Shown one piece after another: positions 1 to 9,145 of a DNA stretch of 64,000 bases. A program made the translations under genes and the position numbers. The notes beneath the pieces are model-generated. The model was not told where the DNA came from. It worked only from the letters and a program-made list of their open reading frames with translations, and did no database searches. The stretch is from Auanema rhodensis (taxonomy: Eukaryota > Nematoda > Chromadorea > Rhabditida > Rhabditidae), in assembly GCA_964057225.1 (NCBI GenBank), contig OZ059899.1:1922001-1986000 (forward strand), written 5' to 3'. Numbering within the stretch: the first letter of the stretch is position 1; the number at the start of each line of letters is the position of its first letter.

Positions 1-10
1 AAAAAATGGA
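1..10. repeat. 3' tail of a truncated monomer at the left edge
   Basis: These ten bases match the end of a monomer (AAAAAATGGA, equivalent to the GAAAAATGGA that precedes ATCTAAAAAC elsewhere). The array therefore continues to the left of the window. Confidence 0.85.
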
Positions 11-45
11 ATCTAAAAACATCTACTTTTTGCTAAATTATTTTG

Positions 46-64
46 AAATTTTTCGAAAAAATTT
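46..64. other. AT-rich near-palindrome, repeated per monomer
   Basis: AAATTTTTCGAAAAAATTT contains the perfect 12-bp palindrome TTTTTCGAAAAA at 49-60, centred on a BstBI site (TTCGAA). It sits in a run of alternating T and A tracts spanning about bases 27-80. Variants elsewhere break it: TTTTTCAAAA (for example near 17960 and 18665), TTTCTCGAAA in N9 monomers, and CGAAAACATTT in E monomers. It is therefore not strictly conserved. It could contribute to DNA curvature; that is inference. Confidence 0.7.
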
Positions 65-87
65 TTGTCAAAATGTTTTTGGAAGCA

Positions 88-115
88 ATGTTGAGTGTAC
101 ATGGAAACTCAACAT
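88..115. other. Inverted repeat 1 (9-bp stem, 10-nt loop)
   Basis: ATGTTGAGT at 88-96 and ACTCAACAT at 107-115 are perfect reverse complements separated by GTACATGGAA. The structure recurs in most monomers. Three recurrent variants weaken the stem: GTTAAGT in Q monomers, ATTCAAC in S monomers and ACCCAAC near 34180 and 42258. None carries a matching change in the other arm. The lack of compensation argues against strong selection for this hairpin. Confidence 0.8.
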
Positions 116-183
116 ACACTAATGCATCATTTTTCAAACAATCATAACTAATTTGTGTATCAAGCGTTTCTCAATGTAGTATA

Positions 184-253
184 GTGCATTCGATGCGGAT
201 TTTTAAGCTGCGTCGATCTGTGTTATCAGATTTGCGCTAGCTTAAAAATGCAC
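184..253. other. Inverted repeat 2 (long imperfect hairpin)
   Basis: The core arms are ATTTTTAAGCT-GCG-ATCTG (199-220, with TCG inside) and CAGAT-CGC-AGCTTAAAAAT (227-249, with TTG and a bulged T inside), around a 6-nt loop TGTTAT. The stem extends outward as GTGCAT (184-189) against ATGCAC (248-253) if about 10 bases (TCGATGCGGA) are bulged on the left arm. Some types alter the stem on one side only (TTTTTTAGC, ATCAGTG, ATCGGTG, TATCAAATT). The right arm is far more constant than the left. Confidence 0.75.
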
Positions 254-288
254 CGAGATATCAACTGATATAAGTTCACACTTATATC
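232..288. other. Near-invariant 57-bp block of the monomer
   Basis: The stretch from TTGCGCTAGC through ACTTATATC hardly changes across 182 copies. By eye I found three kinds of change: CAACAGAT in four monomers of two duplicated blocks, TTAAAAGTGC near 58897, and CACATATAT near 46293. The flanking third of the unit carries more than a dozen recurrent variant sites. The block holds the right arm of inverted repeat 2 and all of inverted repeat 3. Constraint on a binding or structural site would explain this, as would chance location of conversion tracts. No known binding motif is recognised. Confidence 0.65.
258..288. other. Inverted repeats 3a/3b (overlapping, mutually exclusive)
   Basis: ATATCA-AC-TGATAT at 258-271 is a 6-bp dyad. 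It overlaps the left arm of GATATAAGT-TCAC-ACTTATATC at 267-288, a perfect 9-bp stem with a 4-nt loop. The two hairpins cannot form together. Both are present in virtually every monomer. The main exception is CAACAGAT in four monomers (near 19928, 20280, 23796 and 24147), which breaks the smaller dyad but leaves the larger one intact. Confidence 0.8.
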
Positions 289-316
289 CTCGATTTTCAC
301 CCTGAAGAATTGATTT

Positions 317-333
317 TTTCGTTGAATAACATT
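317..333. other. Half-match to a CENP-B box-like motif
   Basis: TTTCGTTGAATAACATT aligns with the 17-bp mammalian CENP-B box (core nTTCGnnnnAnnCGGGn). TTCG and the central A are present, and TTG follows as in the alpha-satellite box. The CGGG half is replaced by ACAT, so the essential right half is absent. T7 monomers change it to TTTTGTTG, and two monomers (near 34392 and 42471) to TTCTTTG. This is reported as a resemblance only; binding by a CENP-B-like protein is not supported. Confidence 0.25.
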
Positions 334-1414
334 GTCCATCGTCTTTGCCTTGAAAAATGAAATCTAAAAACATCTACTTTTTGCTAAATTATTTTGAAAT
401 TTTTCGAAAAAATTTTTGTCAAAATGTTTTTGGAAGCAATGTTAAGTGTACATGGAAACTCAACATACACTAATGCATCATTTTTCAAACGATCATAACT
501 AATTTTTGTATTGAGCGTTTCTCAATGTAGTATAGTGCATTCGATGCGGATTTTTAAGCTGCGTCGATCTGTGTTATCAGATTTGCGCTAGCTTAAAAAT
601 GCACCGAGATATCAACTGATATAAGTTCACACTTATATCCTCGATTTTCACCCTGAAGAATTAATTTTTTCGTTGAATAACATTGTCCATCGTCTTTGCC
701 TTGAAAAATGGAATCTAAAAACATCTACTTTTTGCTAAATTATTTTGAAATTTTTCGAAAAAATTTTTGTCAAAATGTTTTTGGAAGCAATGTTGAGTGT
801 ACATGGAAACTCAACATACACTAATGCATCATTTTTCAAACGATCATAACTAATTTTTGTATCAAGCGTTTCTCAACGTAGTATAGTGCATTCGATGCGG
901 ATTTTTAAGCTGCGTCGATCTGTGTTATCAGATTTGCGCTAGCTTAAAAATGCACCGAGATATCAACTGATATAAGTTCACACTTATATCCTCGATTTTC
1001 ACCCTGAAGAATTGATTTTTTCGTTGAATAACATTGTCCATCGTCTTTGCCTTGGAAAATGAAATCTAAAAACATCTACTTTTTGCTAAATTATTTTGAA
1101 ATTTTTCGAAAAAATTTTTGTCAAAATGTTTTTGGAAGCAATGTTGAGTGTACATGGAAACTCAACATACACTAATGCATCATTTTTCAAACGATCATAA
1201 CTAATTTTTGTATTGTGCGTTTCTCAATGTAGTATAGTGCATTCGATGCGGATTTTTAAGCTGCGTCGATCTGTGTTATCAGATTTGCGCTAGCTTAAAA
1301 ATGCACCGAGATATCAACTGATATAAGTTCACACTTATATCCTCGATTTTCACCCTGAAGAAATATTTTTTTCGTTGAATAACATTGTCCATCGTCTTTG
1401 CCTTGAAAAAAGGA

Positions 1415-3170
1415 ATCTAAAAACATCTACTTTTTGCTAAATTATTTTGAAATTTTTCGAAAAAATTTTTGTCAAAATGTTTTTGGAAACAATGTTGAGT
1501 GTACATGGAAACTCAACATACACTAATGCATCATTTTTCAAACGATCATAACTAATTTTTGTATTAAGCGTTTCTCAATGTAGTATAGTGCATTCGATGC
1601 GGATTTTTAAGCTGCGTCGATCTGTGTTATCAGATTTGCGCTAGCTTAAAAATGCACCGAGATATCAACTGATATAAGTTCACACTTATATCCTCGATTT
1701 TCACCCTGAAGAATTAATTTTTTCGTTGAATTACATTGTCCATCGTCTTTGCCTTGAAAAATGGAATCTAAAAACATCTACTTTTTGCTAAATTATTCTG
1801 AAATTTTTCGAAAAAATTTTTTTGTTAAAATGTTTTTGGAAGCAATGTTGAGTGTACATGGAAACTCAACATACACTAATGCATCATTTTTCAAACAATC
1901 ATAACTAATTTGTGTATTAAGCGTTTCTCAATGTAGTATAGTGCATTCGATGCGGATTTTTAAGCTGCGTCGATCTGTGTGATCAGATTTGCGCTAGCTT
2001 AAAAATGCACCGAGATATCAACTGATATAAGTTCACACTTATATCCTCGATTTTCACCCTGAAGAATTGATTTTTTCGTTGAATAACATTGTCTATCGTC
2101 TTTGCCTTGAAAAATGGAATCTAAAAACATCTACTTTTTGCTAAATTATTTTGAAATTTTTCGAAAAAATTTTTGTCAAAATGTTTTTGGAAGCAATGTT
2201 GAGTGTACATGGAAACTCAACATACACTAATGCATCATTTTTCAAACGATCATAACTAATTTTTGTATCAAGCGTTTCTCGATGTAGTATAGTGCATTCG
2301 ATGCGGATTTTTAAGCTGCGTCGATCTGTGTTATCAGATTTGCGCTAGCTTAAAAATGCACCGAGATATCAACTGATATAAGTTCACACTTATATCTTCG
2401 ATTTTCACCCTGAAGAATTAATTTTTTTGTTGAATAACATTGTCCATCGTCTTTGCCTTAAAAAAGGAATCTAAAAACATCTACTTTTTGCTAAATTATT
2501 TTGAAATTTTTCGAAAAAATTTTTGTCAAAATGTTTTTGGAAGCAATGTTGAGTGTACATGGAAACTCAACATACACTAATGCATCATTTTTCAAACAAT
2601 CATAACTAATTTGTGTATCAAGCGTTTCTCAATGTAGTATAGTGCATTCGATGCGGATTTTTAAGCTGCGTCGATCTGTGTTATCAGATTTGCGCTAGCT
2701 TAAAAATGCACCGAGATATCAACTGATATAAGTTCACACTTATATCCTCGATTTTCACCCTGAAGAATTAATTTTTTCGTTGAATAACATTGTCCATCGT
2801 CTTTGCCTTGAAAAATGGAATCTAAAAACATCTACTTTTTGCTAAATTATTTTGAAATTTTTCGAAAAAATTTTTGTCAAAATGTTTTTGGAAGCAATGT
2901 TGAGTGTACATGGAAACTCAACATACACTAATGCATCATTTTTCAAACAATCATAACTAATTTGTGTATCAAGCGTTTCTCAATGTAGTATAGTGCATTC
3001 GATGCGGATTTTTAAGCTGCGTCGATCTGTGTTATCAGATTTGCGCTAGCTTAAAAATGCACCGAGATATCAACTGATATAAGTTCACACTTATATCCTC
3101 GATTTTCACCCTGAAGAATTAATTTTTTCGTTGAATAACATTGTCCATCGTCTTTGCCTTGAAAAATGGA
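1415..3170. repeat. Duplicated block, copy 1 (M5-M9)
   Basis: This block of five monomers (Y, G, T7, K, B) recurs at 5634-7389 at a distance of 4219 bp. Shared markers are GAATTACATT, the L/G T-run, GTGTGATCAG, ATCTTCG and CCTTAAAAAAGG. The first monomer differs at its 5' end, because the later copy begins with the W opening CTTGGAAAATGAAA. Confidence 0.75.
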
Positions 3171-3872
3171 ATCTAAAAACATCTACTTTTTGCTAAATTA
3201 TTTTGAAATTTTTCGAAAAAATTTTTGTCAAAATGTTTTTGGAAGCAATGTTGAGTGTACATGGAAACTCAACATACACTAATGCATCATTTTTCAAACG
3301 ATCATAACTAATTTTTGTATCAAGCGTTTCTCAACGTAGTATAGTGCATTCGATGCGGATTTTTAAGCTGCGTCGATCTGTGTTATCAGATTTGCGCTAG
3401 CTTAAAAATGCACCGAGATATCAACTGATATAAGTTCACACTTATATCCTCGATTTTCACCCTGAAGAATTAATTTTTTCGTTGAATAACATTGTCCATC
3501 GTCTTTGCCTTGAAAAATGGAATCTAAAAACATCTACTTTTTGCTAAACTATTTTGAAATTTTTCGAAAAAATTTTTGTCAAAATGTTTTTGGAAGCAAT
3601 GTTGAGTGTACATGGAAACTCAACATACACTAATGCATCATTTTTCAAACAATCATAACTAATTTGTGTATCAAGCGTTTCTCAATGTAGTATAGTGCAT
3701 TCGATGCGGATTTTTAAGCTGCGTCGATCTGTGTTATCAGATTTGCGCTAGCTTAAAAATGCACCGAGATATCAACTGATATAAGTTCACACTTATATCC
3801 TCGATTTTCACCCTGAAGAATTAATTTTTTCGTTGAATAACATTGTCCATCGTCTTTGCCTTGAAAAATGGA

Positions 3873-4225
3873 ATCTAAAAACATCTACTTTTTGCTAAAT
3901 TATTCTGAAATTTTTCGAAAAAATTTTTTTGTTAAAATGTTTTTGGAAGCAATGTTGAGTGTACATGGAAACTCAACATACACTAATGCATCATTTTTCA
4001 AACGATCATAACTAATTTTTGTATTGAGCGTTTCTCAATGTAGTATAGTGCATTCGATGCGGATTTTTAAGCTGCGTCGATCTGTGTTATCAGATTTGCG
4101 CTAGCTTAAAAATGCACCGAGATATCAACTGATATAAGTTCACACTTATATCCTCGATTTTCACCCTGAAGAATTAATTTTTTCGTTGAATAACATTGTC
4201 CATCGTCTTTGCCTTGAAAAATGGA
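3873..4225. repeat. Chimeric monomer M12 (L 5' / Q 3')
   Basis: The first half has the L signature (ATTCTGAAA, long T run, 353 bp). The second half has A class with TATTGAGCG, otherwise seen in Q monomers. The switch lies between about unit base 80 and the A/B marker. M15 (4930-5282) has the same composition, so the chimera was copied. Confidence 0.7.
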
Positions 4226-4929
4226 ATCTAAAAACATCTACTTTTTGCTAAATTATTCTGAAATTTTTCGAAAAAATTTTTTTGTTAAAATGTTTTTGGA
4301 AGCAATGTTGAGTGTACATGGAAACTCAACATACACTAATGCATCATTTTTCAAACAATCATAACTAATTTGTGTATCAAGGGTTTCTCAATGTAGTATA
4401 GTGCATTCGATGCGGATTTTTAAGCTGCGTCGATCTGTGTTATCAGATTTGCGCTAGCTTAAAAATGCACCGAGATATCAACTGATATAAGTTCACACTT
4501 ATATCCTCGATTTTCACCCTGAAGAATTGATTTTTTCGTTGAATAACACTGTCCATCGTCTTTGCCTTGAAAAATGAAATCTAAAAACATCTACTTTTTG
4601 CTAAATTATTTTGAAATTTTTCGAAAAAATTTTTGTCAAAATGTTTTTGGAAGCAATGTTAAGTGTACATGGAAACTCAACATACACTAATGCATCATTT
4701 TTCAAACGATCATAACTAATTTTTGTATTGAGCGTTTCTCAATGTAGTATAGTGCATTCGATGCGGATTTTTAAGCTGCGTCGATCTGTGTTATCAGATT
4801 TGCGCTAGCTTAAAAATGCACCGAGATATCAACTGATATAAGTTCACACTTATATCCTCGATTTTCACCCTGAAGAATTAATTTTTTCGTTGAATAACAT
4901 TGTCCATCGTCTTTGCCTTGAAAAATGGA

Positions 4930-5282
4930 ATCTAAAAACATCTACTTTTTGCTAAATTATTCTGAAATTTTTCGAAAAAATTTTTTTGTTAAAATGTTTT
5001 TGGAAGCAATGTTGAGTGTACATGGAAACTCAACATACACTAATGCATCATTTTTCAAACGATCATAACTAATTTTTGTATTGAGCGTTTCTCAATGTAG
5101 TATAGTGCATTCGATGCGGATTTTTAAGCTGCGTCGATCTGTGTTATCAGATTTGCGCTAGCTTAAAAATGCACCGAGATATCAACTGATATAAGTTCAC
5201 ACTTATATCCTCGATTTTCACCCTGAAGAATTAATTTTTTCGTTGAATAACATTGTCCATCGTCTTTGCCTTGAAAAATGGA
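4930..5282. repeat. Chimeric monomer M15 (L 5' / Q 3')
   Basis: Same L-to-Q composition as M12, three monomers downstream. It is followed by a C monomer. Confidence 0.7.
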
Positions 5283-5633
5283 ATCTAAAAACATCTACTT
5301 TTTGCTAAATTATTTTGAAATTTTTCGAAAAAATTTTTGTCAAAATGTTTTTGGAAGCAATGTTGAGTGTACATGGAAACTCAACATACACTAATGCATC
5401 ATTTTTCAAACGATCATAACTAATTTTTGTATCAAGCGTTTCTCAACGTAGTATAGTGCATTCGATGCGGATTTTTAAGCTGCGTCGATCTGTGTTATCA
5501 GATTTGCGCTAGCTTAAAAATGCACCGAGATATCAACTGATATAAGTTCACACTTATATCCTCGATTTTCACCCTGAAGAATTGATTTTTTCGTTGAATA
5601 ACATTGTCCATCGTCTTTGCCTTGGAAAATGAA

Positions 5634-5984
5634 ATCTAAAAACATCTACTTTTTGCTAAATTATTTTGAAATTTTTCGAAAAAATTTTTGTCAAAATGTT
5701 TTTGGAAACAATGTTGAGTGTACATGGAAACTCAACATACACTAATGCATCATTTTTCAAACGATCATAACTAATTTTTGTATTAAGCGTTTCTCAATGT
5801 AGTATAGTGCATTCGATGCGGATTTTTAAGCTGCGTCGATCTGTGTTATCAGATTTGCGCTAGCTTAAAAATGCACCGAGATATCAACTGATATAAGTTC
5901 ACACTTATATCCTCGATTTTCACCCTGAAGAATTAATTTTTTCGTTGAATTACATTGTCCATCGTCTTTGCCTTGAAAAATGGA
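5634..5984. repeat. Chimeric monomer M17 (W 5' / Y 3')
   Basis: It opens like W (CTTGGAAAATGAAA just upstream) but then carries GGAAACAATG and TATTAAGCG as in Y. At M4-M5, W and Y are separate neighbours, so M17 is what a one-monomer in-register deletion between them would leave. Confidence 0.75.
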
Positions 5985-7389
5985 ATCTAAAAACATCTAC
6001 TTTTTGCTAAATTATTCTGAAATTTTTCGAAAAAATTTTTTTGTTAAAATGTTTTTGGAAGCAATGTTGAGTGTACATGGAAACTCAACATACACTAATG
6101 CATCATTTTTCAAACAATCATAACTAATTTGTGTATTAAGCGTTTCTCAATGTAGTATAGTGCATTCGATGCGGATTTTTAAGCTGCGTCGATCTGTGTG
6201 ATCAGATTTGCGCTAGCTTAAAAATGCACCGAGATATCAACTGATATAAGTTCACACTTATATCCTCGATTTTCACCCTGAAGAATTGATTTTTTCGTTG
6301 AATAACATTGTCTATCGTCTTTGCCTTGAAAAATGGAATCTAAAAACATCTACTTTTTGCTAAATTATTTTGAAATTTTTCGAAAAAATTTTTGTCAAAA
6401 TGTTTTTGGAAGCAATGTTGAGTGTACATGGAAACTCAACATACACTAATGCATCATTTTTCAAACGATCATAACTAATTTTTGTATCAAGCGTTTCTCG
6501 ATGTAGTATAGTGCATTCGATGCGGATTTTTAAGCTGCGTCGATCTGTGTTATCAGATTTGCGCTAGCTTAAAAATGCACCGAGATATCAACTGATATAA
6601 GTTCACACTTATATCTTCGATTTTCACCCTGAAGAATTAATTTTTTTGTTGAATAACATTGTCCATCGTCTTTGCCTTAAAAAAGGAATCTAAAAACATC
6701 TACTTTTTGCTAAATTATTTTGAAATTTTTCGAAAAAATTTTTGTCAAAATGTTTTTGGAAGCAATGTTGAGTGTACATGGAAACTCAACATACACTAAT
6801 GCATCATTTTTCAAACAATCATAACTAATTTGTGTATCAAGCGTTTCTCAATGTAGTATAGTGCATTCGATGCGGATTTTTAAGCTGCGTCGATCTGTGT
6901 TATCAGATTTGCGCTAGCTTAAAAATGCACCGAGATATCAACTGATATAAGTTCACACTTATATCCTCGATTTTCACCCTGAAGAATTAATTTTTTCGTT
7001 GAATAACATTGTCCATCGTCTTTGCCTTGAAAAATGGAATCTAAAAACATCTACTTTTTGCTAAATTATTTTGAAATTTTTCGAAAAAATTTTTGTCAAA
7101 ATGTTTTTGGAAGCAATGTTGAGTGTACATGGAAACTCAACATACACTAATGCATCATTTTTCAAACAATCATAACTAATTTGTGTATCAAGCGTTTCTC
7201 AATGTAGTATAGTGCATTCGATGCGGATTTTTAAGCTGCGTCGATCTGTGTTATCAGATTTGCGCTAGCTTAAAAATGCACCGAGATATCAACTGATATA
7301 AGTTCACACTTATATCCTCGATTTTCACCCTGAAGAATTAATTTTTTCGTTGAATAACATTGTCCATCGTCTTTGCCTTGAAAAATGGA
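5634..7389. repeat. Duplicated block, copy 2 (M17-M21)
   Basis: Partner of 1415-3170. It starts with the chimeric monomer M17 and then runs G, T7, K, B with the same variants as copy 1. Confidence 0.75.
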
Positions 7390-9145
7390 ATCTAAAAACA
7401 TCTACTTTTTGCTAAATTATTCTGAAATTTTTCGAAAAAATTTTTTTGTTAAAATGTTTTTGGAAGCAATGTTGAGTGTACATGGAAACTCAACATACAC
7501 TAATGCATCATTTTTCAAACAATCATAACTAATTTGTGTATCAAGCGTTTCTCAATGTAGTATAGTGCATTCGATGCGGATTTTTAAGCTGCGTCGATCT
7601 GTGTTATCAGATTTGCGCTAGCTTAAAAATGCACCGAGATATCAACTGATATAAGTTCACACTTATATCCTCGATTTTCACCCTGAAGAATTGATTTTTT
7701 CGTTGAATAACACTGTCCATCGTCTTTGCCTTGAAAAATGAAATCTAAAAACATCTACTTTTTGCTAAATTATTTTGAAATTTTTCGAAAAAATTTTTGT
7801 CAAAATGTTTTTGGAAGCAATGTTAAGTGTACATGGAAACTCAACATACACTAATGCATCATTTTTCAAACGATCATAACTAATTTTTGTATTGAGCGTT
7901 TCTCAATGTAGTATAGTGCATTCGATGCGGATTTTTAAGCTGCGTCGATCTGTGTTATCAGATTTGCGCTAGCTTAAAAATGCACCGAGATATCAACTGA
8001 TATAAGTTCACACTTATATCCTCGATTTTCACCCTGAAGAATTAATTTTTTCGTTGAATAACATTGTCCATCGTCTTTGCCTTAAAAAAGGAATCTAAAA
8101 ACATCTACTTTTTGCTAAATTATTTTGAAATTTTTCGAAAAAATTTTTGTCAAAATGTTTTTGGAAGCAATGTTGAGTGTACATGGAAACTCAACATACA
8201 CTAATGCATCATTTTTCAAACAATCATAACTAATTTGTGTATCAAGCGTTTCTCAATGTAGTATAGTGCATTCGATGCGGATTTTTAAGCTGCGTCGATC
8301 TGTGTTATCAGATTTGCGCTAGCTTAAAAATGCACCGAGATATCAACTGATATAAGTTCACACTTATATCCTCGATTTTCACCCTGAAGAATTAATTTTT
8401 TCGTTGAATAACATTGTCCATCGTCTTTGCCTTGAAAAATGGAATCTAAAAACATCTACTTTCTGCTAAATTATTTTGAAATTTTTCGAAAAAATTTTTG
8501 TCAAAATGTTTTTGGAAGCAATGTTGAGTGTACATGGAAACTCAACATACACTAATGCATCATTTTTCAAACAATCATAACTAATTTGTGTATCAAGCGT
8601 TTCTCAATGTAGTATAGTGCATTCGATGCGGATTTTTAAGCTGCGTCGATCTGTGTTATCAGATTTGCGCTAGCTTAAAAATGCACCGAGATATCAACTG
8701 ATATAAGTTCACACTTATATCCTCGATTTTCACCCTGAAGAATTGATTTTTTCGTTGAATAACACTGTCCATCGTCTTTGCCTTGAAAAATGAAATCTAA
8801 AAACATCTACTTTTTGCTAAATTATTTTGAAATTTTTCGAAAAAATTTTTGTCAAAATGTTTTTGGAAGCAATGTTAAGTGTACATGGAAACTCAACATA
8901 CACTAATGCATCATTTTTCAAACGATCATAACTAATTTTTGTATTGAGCGTTTCTCAATGTAGTATAGTGCATTCGATGCGGATTTTTAAGCTGCGTCGA
9001 TCTGTGTTATCAGATTTGCGCTAGCTTAAAAATGCACCGAGATATCAACTGATATAAGTTCACACTTATATCCTCGATTTTCACCCTGAAGAATTAATTT
9101 TTTCGTTGAATAACATTGTCCATCGTCTTTGCCTTGAAAAATGGA
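6338..9145. repeat. 8-monomer HOR unit M19-M26 with local re-duplication
   Basis: The order is T7, K, B, L, Q, K, B, Q. The pair ending in the private variant AACACTGTCC (L or B, then Q) occurs at M13-M14, M22-M23 and M25-M26; the variant sits near 4546, 7710 and 8762. The last two copies are three monomers (1052 bp) apart, so a short segment was re-duplicated here. M25 carries CTTTCTGC instead of CTTTTTGC. Confidence 0.7.

Larger units (their letters stand above)
11..361. repeat. Reference monomer M1 (351 bp)
   Basis: M1 serves as the description of one unit. Window bases 11-80 are rich in A and T tracts. An inverted repeat lies at 88-115, an NsiI site (ATGCAT) at 122-127 and the A/B class marker at about 137-160, here class B. 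A GC-richer core with a long imperfect hairpin spans 184-253 and includes a NheI site (GCTAGC, 236-241). An EcoRV site (GATATC) is at 257-262, a perfect 9-bp inverted repeat at 267-288 and a TTTCGTTGAATAAC segment at 317-330. The unit closes with the variable junction GCCTTGAAAAATG(A/G)A. The listed restriction sites recur once in nearly every monomer, so digestion should give a 351-bp ladder. Confidence 0.95.
11..2118. repeat. HOR segment M1-M6 (B, Q, C, W, Y, G)
   Basis: Six monomers in the order B, Q, C, W, Y, G, ending with the GTGTGATCAG variant at 1977-1986. The same order, with the same junction variants, recurs at M74-M79 (25649-27756) and M99-M104 (34435-36542), so this is the right part of a larger HOR unit cut by the window edge. 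One private change is visible: the W monomer M4 ends GAAATATTTTTTT instead of GAAATAATTTTTT, near 1362. Confidence 0.8.
2119..6337. repeat. 12-monomer HOR unit M7-M18 (4219 bp)
   Basis: The unit starts with a T7 monomer and ends with a G monomer (GTGATCAG near 6198). The order is T7, K, B, C, B, L-hybrid, L, Q, L-hybrid, C, W/Y-hybrid, G. The distance from the GATCAG of M6 (1981) to that of M18 (6200) is 4219 bp. Compared with the 13-mer at 36543 it lacks D, S and E and has extra hybrid monomers M12 and M15. Confidence 0.75.

Noticed and set aside
46-64. Yeast-type point-centromere element (CDEI-CDEII-CDEIII)
   Set aside because: No CDEI (RTCACRTG) or CDEIII core match; AT-rich stretches alone are not enough.
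184-253. Transposon terminal inverted repeat or MITE
   Set aside because: The inverted repeat is an integral part of every monomer at the same position, with no target-site duplication or insertion-free copy.
258-271. Hammerhead ribozyme, as found in some animal satellites
   Set aside because: The conserved CTGATGA core is missing; the closest string is CTGATAT, and I see no matching GAAA-flanked stems in the right arrangement.
267-288. TATA-like GATATAAG / CTTATATC as a promoter
   Set aside because: It is part of a perfect inverted repeat in AT-rich DNA, has no other promoter context, and no gene lies downstream.
11-361. Identification with the Drosophila 359-bp (1.688) or tenebrionid beetle satellites on the basis of similar length and A+T content
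   Set aside because: Length and composition are shared by many unrelated satellites and I recognise no sequence similarity. A Dfam/Repbase or genome search would be needed.
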